60,000 nucleotides of DNA, from positions 17,858,349 to 17,918,348 of the forward strand of contig NC_088318.1 in assembly GCF_910592395.1 (NCBI RefSeq), read 5' to 3'. The translations under genes and the position numbers were made by a program. Of the stretch, positions 23,539-33,964 are shown piece after piece. Under the pieces are notes generated by a model, which was given only the letters and a program-made list of their open reading frames with translations, was not told the DNA's origin and searched no databases. Within the stretch, counting starts at the first letter, position 1. Every line of letters begins with the position of its first letter. The DNA comes from Lineus longissimus. Its lineage: Eukaryota > Nemertea > Pilidiophora > Heteronemertea > Lineidae.

Positions 23539-26206
23539 CATAAAGGGAGCATGGCGATTACTATTGATACTTTCAAAGGAGACAAATACTAAAGACTTGG
23601 ATGGACCATGATCTGATGACGTCATCAATTCAAACCGGTGGCCATGTTGGTCTGCGTTTTCTTTGTGTATGCTGGTCAGCACCGACATATACCTGTATGT
23701 TTTGGCCAAGGCTACAGAGTTCTACCAAACGCAATGAACAATAACTCGGTAGAAATCTGAAAACTGAAGAATGGCGGCTATATGATATTGATGACGTTAT
23801 TAGAACTGGTGTACATTTCATGCACTCGTCTTTTGGGCCGCTGTCATAACTCGAATCAAAGTATTTTGTTGTTTTTATTATAAATGTTTATGTATATATT
23901 TAAACATTATAAACTCCAGATGATTGGGCAGACACAGATTGGGGCTGACACAGCCATGGACCCGTTACGGGAGGCTCTACTCGCTGTGGTTAAAGTTCGC
24001 TACAGGCCTTAAACATGACACTGTATAAACGTTTTTATATAAACGGTCAAAGGGGTAAATGTGCTGAAATCAATTATGGCCTATCCCTTGCATTTATTTT
24101 AACCACCCTAAATTAGGAACATTTACAGTTCTATCTACCATTGTATACAGATATTGCTTATGCAAACAGCAGTTACACGTAAATATGAATAGTTTGCATT
24201 TCCAAAAAGAGGACGCCAGCGCAAAATGTGGGTCACGGCGTACCTTGAGAAAAAGGTGTATTTATAACCTTTTTCGAAGAGGGTAATGTTCCTTCCTCTG
24301 ACTTCTCTCTGTGGAAAACGCTAGACTATGGATTCACCCTATTCCATTGAGGTGTGTCCGAACTCCTTGCACAAAACCTTTCTTAAACACTAGAGCTTAC
24401 CATGTTAATTACACCCTACTTGTTTGTTATATATACAATATTTTGTGGCCCATGTCATCATTCTATGTGGTGATGCAGCTGTTCTCGTCTTCCTTCTGTT
24501 CCACTAGATCCCTTACCCTCGAGTACATGATTGCTTTCACAGAAGCATCGTCCGTGGTGTTGTATTTAATTGCATGACCTCAATATTTGCCTAGCACCAT
24601 CAGGGACTAACTTTGAGCTACAATGTACCTTTCACCAACTTTGTAGTCGGTTTTGCCATTTAAATGGCTTCCCCAACAACTTGCGTACACCAGTTATGTA
24701 ATGCACTTTGGACATTGCCTGCTATGGTCTGTCGAATCAATCTGCCCGTAACCCACTTTCACATAAGTCCAATGTAAGTTTCAGCTGGTCTCGACACCAA
24801 TGACTGTACAAGAAAAAATCATATGCCCTGGCGGCTAGTGTAATATGATATATTCCATTATTTTCACTGTTTTTGCCAAGATACGGGCACTGGGTTTACA
24901 TAGAATTACGTATAACGTTACTATGGAGGTATGTTAGAATAATGAATATATGGTTTATGAGGAGCATTATAGAAGAAATGGTTGCCAAGCGCAAACTGAG
25001 GTGGATTTAACAATGATTTCTATACTGCTTTTCGATGTGTATCGCTTCTTCATTAGCTTCACTGGCAGAACCCTACTTGCGCTGACTCGTGGTTGTTTTG
25101 TGGATGTTCTCAGATATACAATGTAAGTTTGGTCAAGATCTACAGCCCTATGCTGTGCACTGTTGAGTGATAAATGTTGGAAATTGTACCTCCTTTGGGC
25201 ATCTATTTCATTACTTGGGCCTACAATTTGTATTAATTGGTTTGATCAGTGTGTTTTCTTGGTTGCAGTCCAACTCTTCTTTACCCTATTTCATTACACA
25301 CCCTAGAATATGACCAATAGTATTTCAACACGTATTTTTCGTCTCCACCACGCCTAACCTTGCAAATTGTTGTTGTTTACTGAAACAGATAAGAGATCAG
25401 CGGATTATTATTAGTATGTAACGGTGCAAGTTTTGATTATAGTATTCTCTTAGTAAACTCTTTGTTTAGATTTGGGTCATTATACAGTGTATGTGATACG
25501 TTCAGTCTCAAGATCTTTATTAACACTGTCACCGCGATGGCCATTCGAATGAATATACCTTGTGCTTCGGGCCAAAATAGACTCCCCGAATCTTTCTCAA
25601 ACGTATTTGACAGGGTGAAATGCATTCCTTCCTCCACTTTCGCCAATCACAAAAGATCGGGCGGGCCCCCTCTTACCGGAAATCTATTCCCCGGGCCCAT
25701 CCACTGCGATCGTATCGATTGATGCACTAGTCCGCGTAAAATGCATAGTGGCTCACTCTTTACTCAGTAGGTCATCCTTGTGCTTTCTTGGTTTTTGGTG
25801 GACGAAATGGCGAGTTTACTCATACCCCGTAATAACTGCAGAGACCCTATATAATTTGCTCTCTGTTTTCTCCAGCAGATTGTGCAAACTTGCCCTCCGA
25901 ATCCTAGATAGAATGTACACATGTTCTTCATTTGCATCGAAATGTAATAGGGGCCTATTGAGCTGGTAGACACATTTTTTTAAAGATCCTCGGAAAACAG
26001 CGTCACTCTCGTAGAGACGAGCAAATATTTTTCTCTAGATGTATTTTCTCTCGAAATGTCTTCTTTTTATGATCACTGCATTAGTTATCTTTTGTACAGT
26101 GTACATGTATGGAGTTGTGTAGTGGTTTCCGTGAATTATAATGGCGGTTCGCTGGCACGAAAATTGTAGAAGATCATACTGATACTGTTCTTGGTGACCG
26201 ATCAAT
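23539..26206. other. KCTD 3' region and intergenic DNA
   Basis: This should hold the KCTD 3' untranslated region. I did not find a clear AATAAA close to the stop codon, so its end is undefined. No gene or repeat family is supported in the rest. Confidence 0.5.
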
Positions 26207-26415
26207 GACAAAATTATTTTATTCGTAAGCGGTTTCGCTCATGCATAATTACATGTAATCATGGTAATTACTTTTGCCGTTGTTCAGGGGTTACGGCGTA
26301 TTATGTCATCACTCCTCACCCCCTTCCATTTGCCAAATTATCTAAACTGCGAATATATACGACAACCAAAATTAGTTGTGCATGAGCGATCGCGTACGAA
26401 TGAAATAATTTTGTC
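26207..26415 (+). mobile_element. MITE-like element, family 2, copy B (both ends present)
   Basis: The left end gacaaaattattttattcgt, followed by cgctcatgcataatta, is mirrored at the right end by gtgcatgagcgatcgcgtac then gaatgaaataattttgtc, giving inverted termini of about 40 bp. A related, partial copy is at 1934-2106. It has no coding capacity. It ends within a few bases of the next element, which suggests that one inserted at the edge of the other. Confidence 0.8.
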
Positions 26416-26608
26416 TTAGAAGCTCTGTACACACTGACAACATTTTGGGAAACATGTTGGCCAACATGTTGTCCAGGTGCGATGTTATCGAAAATTTTGC
26501 CCTGTATACACATGACAACATTCGACAACATGTTGGGCAACTTGTTGTCGAATGTTTCCGAGAAATGAGGATTTTTGAGGGAATATTTTTGAGGGAAATT
26601 CATAAACA

Positions 26609-26761
26609 ATGGAAGATTCCAAGAGAAGAAGATGTATTGTCGGTGGCTCTGCCATAATTTTACGTATCCTGATTGAAAGACAGCGAAGAAGACGTAAAGA
26701 TGAGAAAAGAGTGTGGACAAGACCATGGATTTATATGAGACACCAGCATGGGGCAAATTTT
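26609..26761 (+). pseudogene. Harbinger transposase N-terminal relic
   Basis: Translation gives a Val/Ile-rich start, a run of Arg (ERQRRRR), then VWTRPWIYMRHQHGANFVAI. The pattern of an Arg-rich stretch followed by W-x-R-P-W-(I/L)-x-x-R is typical of the N-terminus of PIF/Harbinger DDE transposases. The catalytic DDE portion is absent. After about residue 51 the frame continues into sequence that makes better sense on the other strand, so the apparent 108-codon frame is not one protein. It is recognised from memory of the family. Confidence 0.75.
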
Positions 26762-26907
26762 GTAGCTATTTCTAGAATAGCAGCTTTCTTTTTGTTCTTG
26801 TCTTTATATTCCCTGGATGTTACATCCCATAAACAGGCACAACTTTCTCATACTGCAATAAGTTGTTCAACTTCACTCAGTAACCATTCCTTGCTTGATG
26901 CTGCCAT
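26761..26907 (-). pseudogene. MADF/Myb-SANT-like protein N-terminal relic
   Basis: From the ATG at 26907 the minus strand reads MAASSKEWLLSEVEQLIAV, then a stop codon, then ESCACLWDVTSREYKDKNKK. The order LI-x-V, then C-LWD, then EYKD-(K/R)N matches the start of a MADF-type domain, as found in the second protein of PIF/Harbinger elements that assists DNA binding. The in-frame stop sits where a Trp is usual. The frame loses meaning at about 26761, where it meets the oppositely directed transposase relic. Confidence 0.75.
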
Positions 26908-27165
26908 TTTGACTACATCACATGGCTTAAGGTAGATCATGTGATTTGTGGCCTATTTCTGATTGGATAAAACTCGACAACATCATTAGCATCTCGGCAA
27001 CAAAATTGATTTTGTATTATTTCGACAACATTTGAGCACTATTTGGCCAACATGTTACCGAATGTTTCCGAACTGTACACACTGCCAACATTTTCGATAA
27101 CATCGCACCTGGACAACATGTTGGCCAACATGTTTCCCAAAATGTTGTCAGTGTGTACAGAGCTT

Positions 27166-28030
27166 TATGGACACCGTGCTTTTTATTGGTTCCGAATATG
27201 GCTTGTCTAAGCCTGAGCAAAAGATACTACTGAGGTTGAGATTCACAACTGACATATACTTACGCATACGAATCAAATGAACTTGAAGTCAATTTCACGT
27301 GACTGCATTTTATTCGCGTGGGTCATGAAGTATCGTATAAGTTGAGGATTTCACCCACTCTATCTTTGAATGGTGGTCTAGAGGCCCCGTTGGTGGCGCA
27401 ACTGAATTTTTTTTAAAGGTAATCTACAGCTTTCTAGATATCAATAAAAAAGAAATGCCTTTGTATCAAGAAATAAAATGTCTGTTCAGATTAGTTATTA
27501 AAATGCCATTTGTTGTTATTTCATATAACATTAGCCTACCCCATTGAAATAGGATCCGATCCGCTGTACATTGCATTGGGACAAGACTCATATACACGAG
27601 GTAGTGCTTCTGAATAATAATCCCCTAACTGCGCAAGTTTTCGCCGGCAACCCCTGGGTGAGATGAGTTGGACACTCTCCTCTTCACAGGGTGTAAGGGG
27701 TAAATATATGGGGTAAGCCTTGATGTCTTCATTGGCAAACCACCAATAGCAGCCTGTGAAAAGATTTAGCATATGATGTTTCTGTGATGTTTTATGCCCA
27801 TGGTTTGCATTCTGAAACACTTGAATTCATTTTGAGTCTAGTACCCAGAATCAGTCAATCAACTTACACTTCCTTTGCACTTGTTTGGTTATTATTACCC
27901 TGATCTTTATTTTCATTAATTGATTTTGAGCAAAATAATTACAACGTAATTAATATAACATACAATTGACCTGAACAATCAGCCCAGGTTGCCCATGGGA
28001 TATCCCTTGTGGGCCCCACATACATGCGTG
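27166..28030. other. Intergenic DNA
   Basis: No exon, RNA gene or repeat is supported between the Harbinger derivative and the satellite. Confidence 0.55.
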
Positions 28031-29300
28031 GAGGTGCCAAGTCCGCTTCATTCTCTGTGACTGTCTCAATTTCGGCCTCTTGTTTGCAAGACGATGGAGG
28101 TAACACCGAATTCGGTCTGGTTGTGACTGCTTCATCTCTCACCATGTTGGCAAGACAGTGGAGGTGCCAGGTCCCCTTCATTCTCGGTGACTGTCTCAAC
28201 TTCGGCCTCTTGTTTGCAAGATGATGGCGGTAACACCGAATTCGGTCTGGTTGTGACTGCTTCATCTCTCACCATGTTGGCAAGACAGTGGAGGTGCCAG
28301 GTCCGCTTCATTCTCTGTGACTGTCTCAACTTCGTCCTCTTGTTTGCAAGACGATGGAGGTAACACCGAATTCGGTCTGGTTGTGACTGCTTCATTATCT
28401 CACCATGTTGGCAAGACAGTGGAGGTGCCAGGTCCCCTTCATTCTCGGTGACTGTCTCAACTTCGGCCTCTTGTTTGCAAGATGATGGCGGTAACACCGA
28501 ATTCGGTCTGGTTGTGACTGCTTCATCTCTCATCATGTTGGCAAGACAGTGGAGGTGCCAGGTCCGCTTCATTCTCTGTGACTGTCTCAACTTCGTCCTC
28601 TTGTTTGCAAGATGATGGAGGTAACACCGAATTCGGTCTGGTTGTGACTGCTTCATCTCTCACCAAACTGGCAAGACAGTGGAGGTGCCAGGTCCGCTTC
28701 ATTCTCTGTGACTGTCTCAACTTCGTCCTCTTGTTTGCAAGATGATGGAGGTAACACCGAATTCGGTCTGGTTGTGACTGCTTCATCTCTCACCAAGCTG
28801 GCAAGACAGTGGAGGTGCCAGGTCCGCTTCATTCTCTGTGACTGTCTCAACTTCGGCCTCTTGTTTGCAAGATGATGGAGGTAACACCGAATTCGGTCTG
28901 GTTGTGACTGCTTCATCTCTCACCATGTTGGCAAGACAGTGGAGAGTGCCAGGTCCGCTTCATTGTCTGTGACTGTCTCAACTTCGGCCTCTTGTTTGCA
29001 AGACGACGGAGATAACACCTAATTCGGTCTGGTTGTGACTGCTTCATCTCTCACAATGTTGGCAAGACAGTGGAGATGCCAGGTCCGCTTCATTCTCGGT
29101 GACTGTCTCAACCGGGAAGGTAACACACTCAATTCAGTCTAGCTGTGACTGTCTCATCTCCCTGGCCATGTTGGGTAGACAATGGAGGTGGTCTGCCTGA
29201 TTCGGTGTGGTTGTGACTGTCTCACCACGTTAACAAGACCGTGAAGGTCACACAACCAATTCAGTCTGGCTGTAACTGTCTCATCTCTCTCGCCATGTTG
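28031..29300 (+). repeat. 130-bp satellite array, upstream of OSGEP
   Basis: Units begin with gaggtgcc (or a one- to two-base variant) at about 28031, 28161, 28291, 28422, 28552, 28682, 28812, 28942 and 29073, so nine units with a 130-131 bp period; the last decays to about 29300. Each unit is a dimer of two related halves of about 66 and 64 bp: one half carries gtgactgtctcaacttcg and tgtttgcaagacgatg, the other gtctggttgtgactgcttca and atgttggcaagacagtg. Units 28161 and 28422 share private variants (tccccttcattctcgg, gatggcgg), pointing to recent spread in a two-unit block. Open frames across the array are repeat artefacts. Confidence 0.95.
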
Positions 29301-29976
29301 AGAAGACTCCAATTATCTGCTTCAAAAGACTAGCTGCCCGGCATGTGCGGAAATGAACCAGTTTTTGTTTGTTTTATTGGGCCAGAACGACTCCCTCCTG
29401 TCTCCGCCGCAACTTCCTCCAGACGCTGCCGGTACTTCGAAATCTTGCCGAATGCATATAACGTTGCACGAAATATTAGCAATCGTGCCTTCCAAAATTG
29501 GCAATAAAAGCACCTAAATATCGAATTGTAGGTACATAAACGATATAGGGCCTATTGTGTGAGAGTAAACATTACATTGTTAACCTGAAGGCTCATTATT
29601 TCATTGGACATAGCACCAGCAGTGGTGTATTAAAGCCGTAAGGGTGTACAGTTCACAGTCGCCTGAGTCGGGGTGTTACAAATTCCGATTTCAAAATGAA
29701 GGCAATCCGTATGTTGTAATTCAGTTGGGGTTCCCATCAAATGAAAAGTGAAATTCTTGGTTGTTGTGCTGGCTGGCTGTGTCTTGCTTTCCTTTACCAG
29801 ACCTGGGTAGGCCAAAGTGTATACCCCATTTCCCCAGAGTGCAACCAGGCTATTTTGAACGCCGTACAGTAACAGTAGACCCTACTACATGATGTATACC
29901 ATCACATAATCAACAATGCACCAGTCCCAGAAGGCCGTACCGTGAAAAAATATCATCTTTTTTCTTTCTGCTGCAG
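29301..29976. other. OSGEP upstream region
   Basis: No coding exon is supported. The start-codon exon of OSGEP follows a strong acceptor (ttttctttctgctgcag ending at 29976), so a 5' untranslated exon and promoter probably lie here or further upstream, but neither is identifiable. Confidence 0.45.
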
Positions 29977-32900
29977 AAAAAGAAACGTAACATGGTGGTC
30001 ATCATCGGCTTTGAGGGCAGTGCCAATAAAATAGGAATTGGTATCATTCAAGATGGCGTGGTGCTATCGAACCCGAGACGAACATACATCACACCACCAG
30101 GACAAGGTATAGAAGAAGATGCTGTGGCCATTCTACATGGCTGTCATGAGGTTCCTGCAGGCTGTTTTCATTTGAAGCTCATTGGTACTATAATGGTAGC
30201 TCATGCACCTAGTGGAGATTTTGGAATTTGCTTTAGAAATCAGTCTTTTCCACCCCACTTATGGAAAGCTACCTGGAGAACACTGTTCTTTGAAATAGAA
30301 ATTAAAAATCAAATAAGACACAGAATCTTTATAAGTCATGCTGTATTTGTTTATGTTTTAGGGTTCCTGCCCGGAGCGACAGCCAAGCATCACCAAGCTT
30401 GTATACTAACAGTCCTCCGAGAAGCCCTTGATCAAGCCAACATTTCACCTGAACAGATTGATGGCGTTGCCTACACCAAAGGTTTGTCCGTCAAAATCTT
30501 AAACAAGGGTTTCAGTGGCCGACACGTTAGAATCTCATGCAGCAAGTACTTTTGATATCGCCAAAGAATAGACTTCATAAGACATGCACAAACTCTCCAG
30601 CTGACAGTGATGACTTTTTTTTCTTTGCAGGACCTGGCATGGGGGCACCCCTGGTGTCTGTTGCAATTGTGGCACGTACCGTCGCACAGCTTTGGAACAA
30701 ACCAATTATAGGAGTCAACCACTGTATAGGGCGTATCCTTTTCAGTAAAATCCGTGGTTTGTGTTGGTGTAGTGTGGTTACAAGTTTGGTTCCAAACTGT
30801 TACATCTTATCTTACCCTGATAAGTTGAATTATTACCTTTTAATATAAAAACCTTGTGCTATCCACGATAGAGATAAACTTTCTGGATTGGCTATTAAAT
30901 GGAATTTTCAGTATTTTCCTCAACTTCTTCTAAAGATATAGAAATGGGTCGACTCATTACTGGCTCTCACAATCCAACAGTTCTGTATGTCAGTGGAGGC
31001 AATACACAGGTCAGTTTGTAAAACAACTTGAAAAGTTTTTGCTCTGTCTGTTTGAAATCTTAAAGCAAATTCTGTCCTAATTCGTTGCCAAAGTAAAAAA
31101 CTAATTCCTACCAGCAGTAAATTCCAAGGATGAGCTTGGGCAGAATTGGATTTATTGAGGAAATCTGATGTCTTCTCAATGTCTGACCATGTTCTGTTTG
31201 TAACTATGTGCGTTTTCTTTCAGGTGATATCATTTTTAGAGCAGAGATACAGAATTTTTGGAGAAACTATCGATATCGCTGTCGGGAACTGTTTGGACAG
31301 GTTTGCTCGAGTAATCAAGGTATGCACAAAACTACCTACATCATCAGATAGTTACAATCAAGAGCTTTCGAATGAATGGTCTCGTCAGTGGGGTTGACAT
31401 TCTGTGACCTTTGAGACTCCGTCGGTGCCCCTCAAAGACAACACAGTCAGTCCTTACGCTAGATTAAAAGGAGTGCAGGTGTACATGTAGGCTAGAATTA
31501 GTGTATAACAATGAGCTTGTGTTTCTTTCAGCTCTCAAATGACCCAAGTCCTGGCTACAATATTGAGCAAATGGCAAAAAAGTAAGTAGGAACTCAAATG
31601 CATGAGGAACTGGCTGGGGGTGGGATGTTGCCTTCGACTTCAAGGTTGTTTTCATGACCGAGTTCATCGGTTAGAATTGGCAAAACCCATGCCAACTGAC
31701 ACGTAAAACATAGAGAGGGAATCACCGTGGAGTGTGAATGAGAGTTTGGAGGGTGTGTAACGTCTGTCCTCTCTATCTCATAGTAAGGAATGTGGGAGAT
31801 GGAGAATCCTAGCAGCAACCTAACCTCTTTATCTACGCATTTGTTTCAGGGGTGACAAATATTTAGAGTTGCCGTACACCGTCAAGGGAATGGATGTCTC
31901 CTTCTCAGGACTGTTATCACATATAGAGGTAGAAACTTGTTTCATGACTTTTGACTGTCAAATGGCTCTCTGCCAGTTTAGTCAGTTGTCAACATTTCTG
32001 TTGATGCTCACAGATAAGACGATGAAAGCATTCTGTTTCGGGCACTGGGTATTGGTCATGTTAGTTGGTCACCATTTCAACGATTAGTAATCTGAGATGA
32101 AAAGTAATCTTTAAATTCCTATTTCTAAATGTTCATGCTTATTTTCAGGAACGAGCATTAGACTTGATAGAAAGTGGTGAATATACGTCGCATGATTTGT
32201 GCTTCTCTTTACAAGAAACCGTCTTTGCTATGTTAGTTGAAATCACCGGTAAGTATGTCAAGATGATGTTAGTAGTGTTGGAGTTGTTGAGAAATATCTA
32301 ATATTGCTCTCATTTCAATTGTTGTCATGTCTGTCTTGATCTGTGATCATAACTGTCTTCTTTCAGAGCGAGCCATGGCACATTGTGGATCTCAGGAAGT
32401 CCTTATTGTTGGTGGTGTTGGCTGTAAGTATTTGAGACGAAGGACAATGTTGCATAAGTAGGTTAGAGTATAACTTATTGTAAACCTGATGATGTTGGCC
32501 ACATGCATGTGTACATGAATAAAGCGGTTTGTTGCGATTAAGCTTATTCGGCTCGGGAAGAAAAATGCCAAAGTCGAAATTTCAATGATATATGTGCTTT
32601 GGATACTACAACTGGTGTAAAATAGCCTACGGAATCTCATTAGAGTCATGTAAGAATAGCCACATCCTAAAACATTACCTTCTTGTCCTTGCATATCTTT
32701 TAGGCAACAAGCGATTACAGGAAATGATGGGGATTATGTGTAAGGAACGCAATGCGACGTTATTTGCTACTGATGAAAGGTGTGTATTCAGTCTACATTG
32801 TCAGACTTGACTTGACTTAAACCCACTTACTACAAGTGGTGTAAAGTCCCCAACATGTTTCTTCCCTCCTCCTGTCCTGGGCAGTTCCAGTTCATCCCTG

Positions 32901-33527
32901 CCAACCTCTTCTGTCGATCGATGCCAAGTAGTCTTTGTCTGGACTACAGCTCATGTGCTTCAGACCTGCTCCTGAATGTCTGATAGAGAGGGACACGACC
33001 AGACCCAGAGCTTTCTAGGACAACCGTTGCCGAAATCGGACTGACTGTCTTGCAAACATCTCAAATTTCCGAATGCAGAGGAGAAGAAAAAACAGAAAAC
33101 ATCAACATGCCTCTAAAATATCAAACATTTGCTCGTTTTCAGATTCTGTATAGATAACGGAGCAATGATAGCTCAAGCAGGTTGGGAGATGTTCAAGAGT
33201 GGAGTGACTACACCTTTAGAAGACACATTTATTACACAGAGGTAACCTGAAGATTACTTGATTGATTAAGTTACTGCTAAAGATGGTACACATGGTCTAT
33301 TGCAGGGAAGAAGAGTCCCTTGACCATCTCCTTTCTTCTCTAGTTCGAAAAAAGTCCTGTGTACATCAACCCTTAACACTACAACATGCTCCATTTGTGA
33401 TTTCTGTCAGCAGAAACCAGACAGTAATTTCAACATGTCTGATTTCAGATATCGAACTGATGAGGTCTTGGTGACCTGGCGGGAGGACTGTGGAGCATCA
33501 GGAGATCAGGCAGCTAATCATAGTTGA
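29977..33527 (+). CDS. OSGEP: OSGEP, tRNA t6A threonylcarbamoyltransferase (KEOPS Kae1), 12 coding exons
   Basis: Coding exons: 29992-30106, 30362-30481, 30631-30732, 30936-31009, 31224-31319, 31532-31581, 31850-31928, 32149-32248, 32367-32423, 32704-32779, 33143-33241, 33449-33527. All have GT..AG borders and compatible phases, totalling 1047 nt (348 residues). The protein is the catalytic KEOPS subunit that transfers threonylcarbamoyl to A37 of ANN-decoding tRNAs. It starts [13 protein letters not shown], carries [10 protein letters not shown], the metal ligands in NHCIGH (His109, His113), [40 protein letters not shown] and IDNGAM with ligand Asp294. These ligand positions equal the human numbering I recall. 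The C-terminus, after TWRE, is 13 residues longer than human. No break is seen, so the gene looks functional. Confidence 0.97.
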
Positions 33528-33882
33528 AAATGACTTTGTTTTTCTTCAAAGTGTTTCAAGTAGACTTTTTGAAGTTGGATGTATCTGCTGTGAACGGAAG
33601 GATATAGTTGTTGGATGAGACTTTTAATCCTGGATGTGTTATTGAGACTTTTCTTGTGTGCTGGACATGGCAGTGATTAACAACCACTGAATAGAAAACT
33701 GGGACGGCTGGACTGCAATATTGGCATGGGTAGATGTTAAGCCAGTTCTCTGTAAATAAGATTGATTTTTACTCTTTGTATACAGTAAACGTTATGTTTA
33801 TCAGCCTCACATAAACCGGATACCGGCTACTTATATGTCCTAGACAGTTTTTCAAGTCCCCGGCCAACCTTGTAAGTTTTCT

Positions 33883-33888
33883 AATAAA
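33883..33888 (+). terminator. Candidate OSGEP polyadenylation signal
   Basis: AATAAA lies about 356 bases after the OSGEP stop codon, just before the second satellite block begins. It is the only canonical hexamer I noted in that interval. Use is inferred. Confidence 0.45.
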
Positions 33889-33964
33889 GTTCCTCGTGAG
33901 TTGGATATGATGAAATCTGAATGCTCTTTCCAAATTTGTCATCGCTTTACACGTGTCACAGACA

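Larger units (their letters stand above)
26420..27165. mobile_element. PIF/Harbinger deletion derivative, 746 bp
   Basis: The first roughly 75 bases (aagctctgtacacactgaca then acattttgggaaacatgttg) recur inverted at the right end, forming long, nearly perfect inverted terminal repeats that run through ccaggtgcgatgttatcg. Inside, a plus-strand relic of a Harbinger transposase N-terminus (26609-26761) and a minus-strand relic of a MADF/Myb-like partner (26761-26907) run towards each other and meet. Nothing of either protein remains past the meeting point. Repeated acaacatgttg motifs also occur inside the ends. A TTA lies next to each end, but the element boundaries do not align cleanly enough to call a target-site duplication. 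Confidence 0.85.

Noticed and set aside
28132-28916. Open frames with repeated MKQSQPDRIRCYLH blocks
   Set aside because: They are translations of the 130-bp satellite. The period is not a multiple of three and several frames are open at once, as expected for repeats without stops.
28031-29300. CRISPR-like array
   Set aside because: There are no short repeats separated by unique spacers; the entire unit is repeated, and the genome is an animal's.
30107-30361. OSGEP reading frame continuing past the first exon
   Set aside because: The intron happens to be open in frame, but the conserved protein resumes only after the acceptor at 30361 (GFLPG).
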